Shown here: positions 20,104 to 28,306 of the stretch, piece by piece | How positions within the stretch are numbered: position 1 is the stretch's first letter | Layout of the letters: each line of letters opens with the position of its first letter | From: Hyphomicrobium_A sp965243865 | GTDB lineage: Bacteria > Pseudomonadota > Alphaproteobacteria > Rhizobiales > Hyphomicrobiaceae | Assembly (NCBI RefSeq): GCF_965243865.1 | Contig: NZ_OZ251603.1 | Coordinates: forward strand, 1-64,000 | Direction of reading: 5' to 3' | DNA length: 64,000 bases | Made by a program: the position numbers and the translations under genes | Notes under the pieces: model-generated | What the model saw: the letters and a program-made list of their open reading frames with translations, nothing else | What the model was told of the DNA's origin: nothing | Database searches by the model: none

Positions 20104-20994
20104 CTAAACGAAGTGCGCATGTTCGCTGGATTGTTGGAGGAGGCGCTGCCTTGCGCGCTCAGCGGAACTGATGGTGTTGACGAGCAGCATGGTCACTGTC
20201 ATGGGGCCGACACCGCCTGGAACCGGCGTGATGTACGAGGCCCGGCTTCGCACGCTCTCGAAATCGCAATCACCAACCAGGCGACCGTCAGCAAGCCGGT
20301 TGATCCCTACGTCGATGACGACGGCACCACGCTTGATCATCTCTCCGGTGATCAGGTTGGGGCATCCCGCAGCAACAACGAGGATGTCGGCCATTTCGGT
20401 ATACTCCCGCAGCTTGCGGGTCTTGGCGTGGCAAACCGAGACGGTGGCCTCCTGCCGCATAAGCATCAGCGCCATCGGCTTGCCGACTATGTTGCTCGCC
20501 CCGACGACGACAGCATTCCGCCCGGCGACCTCGATGCCTTCGTGCTCCAACAACCGCATCACGCCGTAAGGAGTGCAGGGTGGAAACACCGTGTTGCCGA
20601 TCACTAGGCCGCCCACGTTGTAGAGATGGAAGCCGTCGACATCCTTCTCGGAGTTGATAGCGCCGAGGATCTTCTCGAGGTTGAAGTGCTTGGGCAGCGG
20701 CAGCTGCACTAGGATGCCATTCACGCTGTCATCCCGCCCGAGCGCGTCAATGCAGGCGATGACCTCCGCCTCGGTGACAGTGTCCGGGTACAGAATTCTC
20801 TGCGATCGGATGCCGACCTCATCGCAAGCGCGCATTTTGTTCCGCACATAGACAGCGGAAGCGGGATCGTCTCCGACCATGATCACCGCGAGGCCGGGAG
20901 GCCGGCTCAAAGCTTCCAGGAGGCGCACGCGATGCTTGCAGTTCTCGCGCACGCTAGCCGCGACCGCGCGGCCGTCGATGATCTTCGCGGGCAT
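20104..20994 (-). CDS. folD: methylene-THF dehydrogenase / methenyl-THF cyclohydrolase
   Basis: A 296-residue bifunctional FolD. Seen: YVRNKMRACDEVGI with the catalytic lysine, GILVQLPLPKH, KDVDGFHLYNVG, the dinucleotide-binding VVGASNIVGKPMALML, and the C-terminal signature TPVPGGVGPMTVTMLL. Start ATG at 20994 (MPAKIIDGR). It oxidises methylene-THF to formyl-THF, bridging metF and purU of the same operon. It follows the Fhs-like gene by 70 bases. A housekeeping copy is presumably elsewhere in the genome. Confidence 0.93.
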   Translation of the reverse strand: MPAKIIDGRAVAASVRENCKHRVRLLEALSRPPGLAVIMVGDDPASAVYVRNKMRACDEVGIRSQRILYPDTVTEAEVIACIDALGRDDSVNGILVQLPLPKHFNLEKILGAINSEKDVDGFHLYNVGGLVIGNTVFPPCTPYGVMRLLEHEGIEVAGRNAVVVGASNIVGKPMALMLMRQEATVSVCHAKTRKLREYTEMADILVVAAGCPNLITGEMIKRGAVVIDVGINRLADGRLVGDCDFESVRSRASYITPVPGGVGPMTVTMLLVNTISSAERARQRLLQQSSEHAHFV

Positions 20995-21064
20995 GTTGGA
21001 TGTATCTCTCTTCGAGCGAGGCCACATGGGTGTCAGCATGGTCAGTTGATGCACTCCTGCCGAA

Positions 21065-22705
21065 TCAGGCGGATGCGGCTTTCGGTTGCGGTTTAGGAAG
21101 TCCGGGATTACAGGCGTTCTCGCCGCAGACGACGGTGATGAACTCCGCGCCCGCAGCGAGAACAACCTCGCGAACTACGAGTGGCTCGGCAGCCCGTAAG
21201 CGGCGCTGCTTCGCAGCGGCGCCTGGTGTCATCACCATTGAGATCGGCAGATGGCCGTATCCGGCCGCCTGCAGCGCTTTGAACTGAGCTACGACGGCTT
21301 CATCGGCGCTAATATCAGTCGCGCCGTAGAACTCGGTCGCTATCGTGCGGGCTTTGTACCAGAGTGGCAGGCCATCACTGTAAAGGCGACGCAACCCGTC
21401 GGATGAGGCATCGCAACAATCCATCAGGTGTCGGGCAAGAGCGTCGACACCGGCGCGGCCCTGTTCCCAGTGCGTAAATGAAATCGCTGGCGTGCAGTCG
21501 ATACTGGCCGCTGCGGTTATGGCGTCGACCTCTTCCTGCGTATCGGTAGGAGACGTTGCGATGGCAACGATAGCACCGACGCCGAACTTGCGAATATTCG
21601 CAATATGCTGCTTGAGCGCTGCGCACCCGTTGGCGACGGCCGAAACATTTTCTGCGGTAACATCTTCTTCGCCGATGCCGGACTGCAGCTTGAGCGCGCG
21701 CGGGCTTGTAATGATGACCACCGCAGCGGGGGTCAGCCCGCCCGTACGGCACTTGATATCGAAGAACTTCACGACGTCGACATCGGCGCCGCAACCGGCA
21801 TCTGTGATAACGTAGTCGGCGAGTTTGAGGGCCGTTTTGGTCGCAATCAACGAGGTGCAACCATGCCCGGATGTGCCGCAAGGGCCTCCGTGAATGAAGG
21901 CTGGGTTATTCTCCGGCGTCTGGACGAGATTGGGAAGAAGCGCTTCTGCGAGCAGCGCGGCCAACGTCTCCTGCGCTCGAAGATCTCGCGCATAGAGTGG
22001 TGCTTCAGCGCTGTTATAAGCGACAACGATGTTACCAAGCCGGCGCAAAAGATCCTTGTGGTCCAGCGACAGACAAAGAATGGCCATTACCTCGGAAGAG
22101 GCCGTGAGGCCGAAGCCATCCTCTCGAGGAAATCCGTTCTCGACGCCGCCTAGCGAGTTGACAATGGAACGCAAGGCGCGATCGTCGAGATCGAGAACTC
22201 GGCGCCAGACAATGCGCCGTGCATCGATATCGAGTTCATTTCCCCAATGGATATGATTATCGATCAGCGCAGCAAGATAGTTATGGGCTGCAGTGACCGC
22301 GTGAAGGTCTCCTGTGAAATGCCAATCAATTACGGAAAGCGCAGGTCGATCGCAGGCTTCGGCCAGGCATTCGGCGAGGGATGCCTCACGCAGGCAACTC
22401 ATCGAGCGTGCGCCGATCCGGTTGAGCGCATCAGAAATGGCGATCGCAGCCGCGGCGCCACTTCCTGATGCCAGCGTGGGCCCGACGGATGTCACGAGAA
22501 GCAGCGTGCCATCGGGCTTATTCTCCAGCGCATTGATGAGATCGGCAGTGACCTTGGCTTTGTGCGGCCCAAAGTTGAGCAGGCCGCGCGGAGAGACGCC
22601 GATCTTTGTCGCGACTTCGACAATCGGCAGCCGCTTAGGCTGATTGGAGGTCTCTGGATGGGAGCGCACGGGCATCTTCGTCTCAACGCCAATCGGGTTG
22701 TTCAC
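21065..22705 (-). CDS. formate-THF ligase homologue lacking the ATP-binding P-loop
   Basis: A 546-residue homologue of Fhs, recognisable from ALNRIGARSMSCLRE, HFTGDLHAVTAAHN, ALIDNHIHWGNEL, DARRIVWRRV, PREDGFGLTASSEVMAI, NLVQTPENNPAFIHGGP and YGHLPI. The Walker A block, normally TPAGEGKTTTT, reads TLASGSGAAAA. The glycine-rich GIKGGAAGGG segment after LREPSL is missing, and the C-terminal AKTQYSLS motif is replaced by VMTPGAAA. It therefore should not make formyl-THF from formate and ATP. It lies between metF and folD in the cmu operon and may have a binding or regulatory role, or a new reaction. Start GTG 22705; an ATG at 22675 is possible. Confidence 0.85.
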   Translation of the reverse strand: MNNPIGVETKMPVRSHPETSNQPKRLPIVEVATKIGVSPRGLLNFGPHKAKVTADLINALENKPDGTLLLVTSVGPTLASGSGAAAAIAISDALNRIGARSMSCLREASLAECLAEACDRPALSVIDWHFTGDLHAVTAAHNYLAALIDNHIHWGNELDIDARRIVWRRVLDLDDRALRSIVNSLGGVENGFPREDGFGLTASSEVMAILCLSLDHKDLLRRLGNIVVAYNSAEAPLYARDLRAQETLAALLAEALLPNLVQTPENNPAFIHGGPCGTSGHGCTSLIATKTALKLADYVITDAGCGADVDVVKFFDIKCRTGGLTPAAVVIITSPRALKLQSGIGEEDVTAENVSAVANGCAALKQHIANIRKFGVGAIVAIATSPTDTQEEVDAITAAASIDCTPAISFTHWEQGRAGVDALARHLMDCCDASSDGLRRLYSDGLPLWYKARTIATEFYGATDISADEAVVAQFKALQAAGYGHLPISMVMTPGAAAKQRRLRAAEPLVVREVVLAAGAEFITVVCGENACNPGLPKPQPKAASA

Positions 22706-22740
22706 AAGCTATCGATGAGGGAACGTGACCACCGCCGCGG

Positions 22741-23622
22741 CTATGGCTGGCGCGCCACCCAATCGAGCGTTTTCTCCCAACCGCCGAAGGGGAAGAAGTG
22801 GATGCTGGTGTCGGTCAGCTGGTGTGAACCGACACCAAGCTCGAGCGCCTTCAGCACGTCGCCGGGATCCTGCTCGCGCATCGCCTTGAGGATCGATCCG
22901 CTCTGTCGCGTAAGTGCCGATACAGAAGCCCCGACGCCGCACAACATGGCAAAGCGGATAAGTTTTGTGAGCGACGTAACACCAGCGAGGCCGAGCCGGA
23001 TTGGGCAGTCGATGCCACTGGCGCGCAGGTCGCTGGCCCACCGCGCCATGAGCGCACCATCGAACGCGAACTGCGTCACGATATGTGGCGCAAGATTAAT
23101 TGCGCGAGCGAGCGCGACCTTCTCCGCCAGCGCTACCTTCAGTGTCTCGGCAGGGATATTGGGGTGGCCTTCGGGATGTCCGCCAAGGAAGACGCGCCTC
23201 AAACCGGATTGCCCCACGAAAGGCTGCTTCAGAAGGTCCGCAGCACACGTCATCGCCGACGCCTCGGGCCCCGGATTGCCGCCGATCATGAGGACAGTAT
23301 TGACACCGCGGTTACACAGATCGGTGAGGTGATCGCGATACTCATCGACGCTGCCGAAATTGCGCGCAGCAAGATGCGGCACGGGCTCGTAACCCTTTGC
23401 CTTGATAGCACTCGCGGCATCGCGCTGGACGGCCAGCGGCTTGCCGGCAATGTGCGTGAGAAACACGTACGATCCGCGCGCAAGCTGGCTGGCAGACGGA
23501 TTGAAGCTCGCAACGTGCTCCGGCAGTAGCTCGATCGAAATGTCATTCAAGAGCCGCATCGGTGGTTTGGCGGCACTACGCCCGAAGACGGCATCAGCGA
23601 GCGTGGTCGTTTCATCAGTCAC
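22741..23622 (-). CDS. metF2: methylene-THF reductase-like protein, cmu-associated MetF
   Basis: A 293-residue divergent MTHFR-family TIM barrel. The conserved glutamate block appears as ISIELLPEHV instead of FEFFPP, then EPVPHLAARN and LMIGGNPGP are recognisable. Its start overlaps the hutI stop by four bases (ATGA), so it is translationally coupled. Known role in chloromethane degraders: oxidation of methyl-THF made by CmuB to methylene-THF, running MetF in reverse. The divergence from housekeeping MetF fits that oxidative role. Confidence 0.86.
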   Translation of the reverse strand: MTDETTTLADAVFGRSAAKPPMRLLNDISIELLPEHVASFNPSASQLARGSYVFLTHIAGKPLAVQRDAASAIKAKGYEPVPHLAARNFGSVDEYRDHLTDLCNRGVNTVLMIGGNPGPEASAMTCAADLLKQPFVGQSGLRRVFLGGHPEGHPNIPAETLKVALAEKVALARAINLAPHIVTQFAFDGALMARWASDLRASGIDCPIRLGLAGVTSLTKLIRFAMLCGVGASVSALTRQSGSILKAMREQDPGDVLKALELGVGSHQLTDTSIHFFPFGGWEKTLDWVARQP

Positions 23623-24890
23623 GTTACGAAGTCCCTTTGCAGTTCAGGTTGTCTGACACGCTTGCCGCCCAGCCACGTCGAGTGGCAGAGGGGAGCGCCG
23701 AGCCAATAGATGAGTTCTTCGGGATGCTCCGCGTCCCAGATAGCGAGGTCGGCGGAGGCGCCGGGGATGAGTTCGCCGACAGTTCCCGTAAGCCCGAGCG
23801 CTCGCGCGGCGCATACGGTGATGCCTCGCATTGCCTCGAGAGGAGACAGCCCGAAGCTGACGCAGGCGCAGTGTGCAGCCGCGAGGATGCTGGTGGTCGG
23901 TGCAAGACCGGGATTACAGCCTGTCGCGATAGCGATGGAGACGCCGCATTCGCGCAGTCTTTCGATGGGAGGTTTCTGCTTGCTGCCGTCCTCGATGAAA
24001 GCAATAGGCAGCAGGATCGCCGTCGTGTTCGCTGATGAGAGCGCCGCTACAGAAACGTCATCAGTGAAATTGAGGTGTGCCGCCGCGCGCGCGTAGAATG
24101 CAGGTGCGAGTGCGGCACCGGCACTGTCGCTCAGATGATCGGCGAGGATACGCGTAGGGATCTTGCGCCTATATGCCGTCTCCAGGATGGTGCTGGCGTC
24201 GTCGAGCGAGAATCCGATGCTTTCCTCGCAATAGACTTCGACGGCATCGCACAAGCCTTCGTCCGCTGCCTGCGGGATGAGATGGGTGCAGACTGTGTCG
24301 ATGTAGGATTCAGGGTCGACGCCGGGCAGGTAGATGTGTCCCGCCAGAAGCGTCGTCTCGACCCGGGCGAGCCCGTGGCTCTGCAACTCGCGTCCAACCC
24401 GAAGCATCTTGAGCTCGGTATCGACATCGAGCCCGTAGCCAGATTTCACTTCAATGGTCGTGACGCCACCAGAGACCGACCAGCGCAACCGCCGCAATGC
24501 AGATTGAAGCAAGTCGGCGTGCGTGGCGCCGCGAGTCGAAACCACCGTTGAATTGATGCCGTGCCCCTTCCACACCAGATCGGTGTAGTTCTCGCCCTGT
24601 GCCCGCAGCGCAAACTCAATGCGCCGGTCTCCGCCAAAGATGAGATGCGTGTGGCAATCGATGAGGCCAGGCGTAATCAGACGATTCCCAGCCGACCATG
24701 CTGGCAGATGGCGGGCGCGGTCAGGGATATCGTCCTTGCGGCCGACCCAAATGATCCGCCCTTGATCGATGACCAGAGCGCCATTTCGTACATAACCATA
24801 GCCAAAGTCGTCCTCCTCGCATTCGCGCATGGTTGCGAGGACCGCGTCGACAATGACGAGAGGGTCTTCGAAAAGAGGTCTCTCATTCAT
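23619..24890 (-). CDS. hutI: imidazolonepropionase (HutI)-like amidohydrolase lacking metal ligands
   Basis: A 423-residue HutI homologue. The N-terminal metal motif is intact (GLIDCHTHLIFGG), and the substrate arginine region and GHIYLPGVDPESYIDTVC are conserved. The HADE motif that supplies a zinc histidine in HutI reads LADH (RILADHLSDSAG), and the TDxNPG motif with the metal aspartate reads ATGCNPG. Two of the four expected zinc ligands are therefore lost. A hutI gene between paaE and metF is a recurrent feature of published cmu clusters as I recall them. Start ATG 24890; it follows paaE by 60 bases. Probably not an imidazolonepropionase; role unknown. Confidence 0.85.
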   Translation of the reverse strand: MNERPLFEDPLVIVDAVLATMRECEEDDFGYGYVRNGALVIDQGRIIWVGRKDDIPDRARHLPAWSAGNRLITPGLIDCHTHLIFGGDRRIEFALRAQGENYTDLVWKGHGINSTVVSTRGATHADLLQSALRRLRWSVSGGVTTIEVKSGYGLDVDTELKMLRVGRELQSHGLARVETTLLAGHIYLPGVDPESYIDTVCTHLIPQAADEGLCDAVEVYCEESIGFSLDDASTILETAYRRKIPTRILADHLSDSAGAALAPAFYARAAAHLNFTDDVSVAALSSANTTAILLPIAFIEDGSKQKPPIERLRECGVSIAIATGCNPGLAPTTSILAAAHCACVSFGLSPLEAMRGITVCAARALGLTGTVGELIPGASADLAIWDAEHPEELIYWLGAPLCHSTWLGGKRVRQPELQRDFVT

Positions 24891-24950
24891 GTTCTTAAAT
24901 CCCCGATTGGCGGGCATACACATTCGCGCACTCCGGCGCCCGCCCATCTC

Positions 24951-26039
24951 TTAGATGTCGTCGAAGTCGATCAGAATGCGTTTGCTGGCTGGCGTTGCGA
25001 GGCAGGCGAGCACGAGGCCCTCGTCGATGTCATCCTGGCGCAGGCTCTTCAGCACGGCTTGGCGCACGTTCGCGGTGCCCTGCTTCAGCTTTGAAATACA
25101 CGATGAGCAAGTCCCCTCTTGGCACGAGTACGGGACAGGGGCATCGCCGCGTATCAAAGCCGCGAGAATGGACTCACCCGGCTCGGGAACGACGCGCGCT
25201 TCCTCGCCGCCGACGTTCGCGACGATCTCAACGCACGTCTCGCTCAGTTCGCCCGCATCCTCGGAGCCCGCAATGACAAGTGACGGCTCGTCATCGTTGT
25301 CAGTGAGCACAAGGTCGAAGCTTTCCCGCCGAATGGCCGATTGGCTCAGGCCACGCGCGAGAAAATAGCGCTCGGCGGCATCCATGAACGCTTCCGGGCC
25401 GCACAGGTACACGACAGCAGGCAGGTCCTCTGTCTCCCAGTGTGCCGAGCGCTCGGCGAGGTAATCCGCATCGATGCGCCCGCGTGCGCCTGACCATGGT
25501 CCATCGGCCCGCGATAGAACATGCTCGACGTGACACGACGCATAGTCACGCCCAAGCTCGTCGACTTCGTCTTTGAGAATGATCTCATCGGCGGTCCGGC
25601 TTCCATAGTTGAGAACAACGCGATGGCCCCTCCCGTCCGTCAGCAGCTTGCGTGCGATGGGAAGAACCGGTGCGATGCCACTGCCGCACGCAAACACCAG
25701 TACCCGGTGCGGCTCGTCCAGCGGCTTGAAGAACACGCCACGGGGTGTCGCGACATCCACTATATCGCCGGGCCGCACCTCGTCGACCAGCCAGGTCGAC
25801 ATGCGCCCACCGGGAATCTTCTTTACGGTGATGCGGAACCCACGCGCGTCGGATGGCGAGGAGCTCAACGAGTACTGACGCGTCACGCTCTCGCCGGCGA
25901 TCTCACCGCTGACAGCCACGAACTGGCCGGGGCGGTGGTCGAAGGCGGAGCGCAGGTCGACGGGGACGTCGAACCACAAGCTGGCGCAATCGGAAGCTTC
26001 TTGGATTTTTTGCGCAACGCGCAGAGGGTAAGAAGACAT
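24951..26039 (-). CDS. paaE: PaaE-like flavin/2Fe-2S oxidoreductase
   Basis: A 362-residue reductase with an N-terminal FAD domain (RQYSLSS, PGGRMSTWL), a NAD-binding domain (FACGSGIAPVLPIARKLL, YLCGPEAFMDA) and a C-terminal plant-type ferredoxin domain with the cluster ligands CQEGTCSSC and LACLA. It transfers electrons from NAD(P)H to a one-electron acceptor. In the cmu operon the likely task is to re-reduce inactive Co(II)-corrinoid on CmuA or to serve the THF steps. That is inference, as no biochemical role is visible in sequence. It is 19 bases downstream of fmdB. Confidence 0.88.
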   Translation of the reverse strand: MSSYPLRVAQKIQEASDCASLWFDVPVDLRSAFDHRPGQFVAVSGEIAGESVTRQYSLSSSPSDARGFRITVKKIPGGRMSTWLVDEVRPGDIVDVATPRGVFFKPLDEPHRVLVFACGSGIAPVLPIARKLLTDGRGHRVVLNYGSRTADEIILKDEVDELGRDYASCHVEHVLSRADGPWSGARGRIDADYLAERSAHWETEDLPAVVYLCGPEAFMDAAERYFLARGLSQSAIRRESFDLVLTDNDDEPSLVIAGSEDAGELSETCVEIVANVGGEEARVVPEPGESILAALIRGDAPVPYSCQEGTCSSCISKLKQGTANVRQAVLKSLRQDDIDEGLVLACLATPASKRILIDFDDI

Positions 26040-26058
26040 GGTGCTTTCGTTGCCGTGT

Positions 26059-26385
26059 TTATTCTTCGTCGACGATGCCCGCAGCCTTCCGGATCTCCTT
26101 CCGGAAGGGATTGGGTTTGGTGAGAGTTACGGCGCAGCGGCAGTGACGAGCGTGTCCGCATGCTTTTAACTGCCGCTGCGCCTGGCCCCTGGCCTCGCGG
26201 GAGCTTGAGGCCGGGTCTGCCTGGCTTGCGCGCGTGAGGAGGAAGTTCACCGCAAGCACAGGCATCAACTTCTGCGTCCCGCCACACTGGAGACAGATCA
26301 GCTCCAGGTTCTGGGCCGCCTCGTAATCGACAAGCACGTCGCGCTGAGAGCCGCAGCTGTCGCAACCGTACGTGTACGTGGGCAT
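26059..26385 (-). CDS. fmdB: FmdB-type zinc ribbon protein
   Basis: A 108-residue protein beginning MPTYTYGCDSCG with the CxxC...CxxC zinc ribbon (CDSCG, CLQCGG) of the FmdB/CxxC_CXXC_SSSS family, and a charged C-terminal tail ending AAGIVDEE. ATG at 26385 is clear from the family N-terminus; it lies 34 bases after cmuA. fmdB follows cmuA in Hyphomicrobium cmu clusters as I recall them. Its role is unproven; zinc ribbons of this type are often regulatory or chaperone-like. Confidence 0.85.
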   Translation of the reverse strand: MPTYTYGCDSCGSQRDVLVDYEAAQNLELICLQCGGTQKLMPVLAVNFLLTRASQADPASSSREARGQAQRQLKACGHARHCRCAVTLTKPNPFRKEIRKAAGIVDEE

Positions 26386-26419
26386 GTGCGGACTCCGTCG
26401 CCGTGCTTGTCGCAGATTT

Positions 26420-28261
26420 TCAGGCAGCTGCGCTGACGTGATCCTTGACCAGCGCGACGGCTGCGTTGGCGTCGAGTCCGTATTTGATGCCGATCTTGTC
26501 GGCGATGCCCTTGCTTGCCGCCGCACCGCCGCACATGAGCAGGTACTTCGTGCCCTTGCCGGAAGTGTCGAGCATTTCCTTGACCTTCTCGATGTACACC
26601 GTGGATGAGTTCGTCATCACAGACATGCCGATAGCAACAGCGCCTTCCTTCTCAGCAGTCTCGATGAACTGCTCGGGCTTCACGTTCTTGCCGAGGTCGA
26701 TGACCTTGAAGCCGTTGGCCTTGAGCATCAGGCAGACGAGATTCTTGCCGATGTCTTGGGTGTTGCCGCGAACGAGACCAACTACGACTGTGCCTGTTGG
26801 ACCGCCGTCGGCCCCTGACGCCTCCAGCAGCGGCGTCAGGATCGGCATCGCCTTGTCCATTGTCTTGGCGGCCTTCAGCATATCCGTGACGAAGCGCTCA
26901 TTGCGCTCGTACATGTCGCCGACGACCTTCATACCCAGCGACAAGCCGTCGAACACGATCTCCTGCGGCGTCATGCCAAGTTCGAGGCCCTTCTTGACCC
27001 ACTCGATTGCCTTGTCGCCGTCGTACTCCATGATGGCTTCGACAAGCTTGGCGTTGACCTCTTCCTTCGGGGTCTGCGGCCTGTGCGTCTTGGCGGTGGC
27101 GATGTCGGTGTCACCCATCGCCGACGAGGTGCGCTTGCCTGGATGCTTGGGATGGCCGGCGAGGTAGACGTTGGAGAGATCGCCCAGGGCATGAATGTCC
27201 ATGGGATACTTGATAGACGCGCAGGTATCGATCATCGCGCGCATGTTTTCGTCGGGGATAGTCCAATCAATATCGCAGCCCGGCATGACGATGAGTCCGC
27301 CATTGTAGCCCACCTCAGCGGCTAGCTTCTTCACCTCGTTGGCGACGTCAGTGGTCGAGCCGTGCATGAGCGTCGAGAACGGCGAAAGAGTGCCCATGAG
27401 AGATATTTGCCCACCGATGGCGCGCTTGGCGTGATCCATGCCGGGATACATATCGCCATTGAAGTTGGCGCAGCCGTTCGTTGCGATGTCACGCCAGATC
27501 GGCTGAGTGAAGGTGCACGTGTGGGTGAAGCCGATGCCACCGATCTCTTTGATGTAGGCAAATAGGCGCTTCTGGTACGGCAGTCCGAACTCGCGGTAGG
27601 TGTCGGGCGGCAGGATATCCGATGAATTGAAGGGATCGAGAATGTTGCAGACGTCGATGCCGGCTTCGAACATCATGCGGCATACGTTCTTCACGATATC
27701 GAGGGCGAGTTCTGTCACTTCTTTCGCGTACTCGGGGTCCTCGGCGATGTAGCTCAGGAATTCGCTCGAGCCGGTCATCAGCTGTGCGGTCGTGATTGGG
27801 CCGCCGACAGGCGTTGGGATAGCGTGAGTGCTCTTGAATCCGAGCGCGATCATTGTGCGCGCTTCCTTTTGGATCTCAAGGACTCGAGCCGATGGCTTGA
27901 ACCCCTCACGCAGGTATTTTTCCTTGTAGCGGTAGAATGCCTCTTTGGTCGGGGTTGGGTGCTTGACGAGTGAAGGCTGGGCGTATGGCAAATAGTCGAG
28001 CTCACACCCGTCGACGCATTCGACCGGTGTAAAAAGGTCAGTTCCTGGGATGATGGCGTCGCCACCAAACTTCTTGAGTGCCTTGGCCTTCGCATGCGCC
28101 GAAGCCTCGCCGTCGCGCAGCGCCTGGTCCACAGTCAGGCCGCCTTCACGGATACCGCGCGTCATAAGCAACGGAACGACTGGAACTTGGTCGGGCAGCG
28201 TCTGCATGGTTACGGCGGCGAAAATACGCTCGCGGCCGGTCATCTTGGGAACTTGAGCCAT
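26420..28261 (-). CDS. cmuA: chloromethane:corrinoid methyltransferase CmuA
   Basis: A 613-residue fusion, the defining enzyme of anaerobic-type chloromethane use by aerobes. Residues 1 to about 380 form a UroD/MtaA-type methyltransferase domain with the zinc motif histidine-x-cysteine in THTCTFTQP and a third ligand in VMPGCDIDW. Residues about 405-613 form a corrinoid-binding domain with its helical cap (AIEWVKKGLELGMTPQEIV) and Rossmann part (VVVGLVRGNTQDIGKNLV, CGGAAASKG). The usual DxHxxG cobalt-ligand histidine is a glutamine here (NTQDIG), as I recall for other CmuA proteins. It transfers the methyl group of CH3Cl to its own Co(I) corrinoid in the cytoplasm. An AGGAGG site precedes the ATG. 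Confidence 0.95.
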   Translation of the reverse strand: MAQVPKMTGRERIFAAVTMQTLPDQVPVVPLLMTRGIREGGLTVDQALRDGEASAHAKAKALKKFGGDAIIPGTDLFTPVECVDGCELDYLPYAQPSLVKHPTPTKEAFYRYKEKYLREGFKPSARVLEIQKEARTMIALGFKSTHAIPTPVGGPITTAQLMTGSSEFLSYIAEDPEYAKEVTELALDIVKNVCRMMFEAGIDVCNILDPFNSSDILPPDTYREFGLPYQKRLFAYIKEIGGIGFTHTCTFTQPIWRDIATNGCANFNGDMYPGMDHAKRAIGGQISLMGTLSPFSTLMHGSTTDVANEVKKLAAEVGYNGGLIVMPGCDIDWTIPDENMRAMIDTCASIKYPMDIHALGDLSNVYLAGHPKHPGKRTSSAMGDTDIATAKTHRPQTPKEEVNAKLVEAIMEYDGDKAIEWVKKGLELGMTPQEIVFDGLSLGMKVVGDMYERNERFVTDMLKAAKTMDKAMPILTPLLEASGADGGPTGTVVVGLVRGNTQDIGKNLVCLMLKANGFKVIDLGKNVKPEQFIETAEKEGAVAIGMSVMTNSSTVYIEKVKEMLDTSGKGTKYLLMCGGAAASKGIADKIGIKYGLDANAAVALVKDHVSAAA

Positions 28262-28306
28262 CTATTTCCTCCTGCGTTTTTTCTTTGGTGCTTTTGGCGG
28301 TGACTA

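Noticed and set aside
23619..24890. Histidine degradation locus suggested by hutI
   Set aside because: No hutH, hutU or hutG is nearby, and the protein lacks key metal ligands, so it is part of the cmu operon and not a hut operon.
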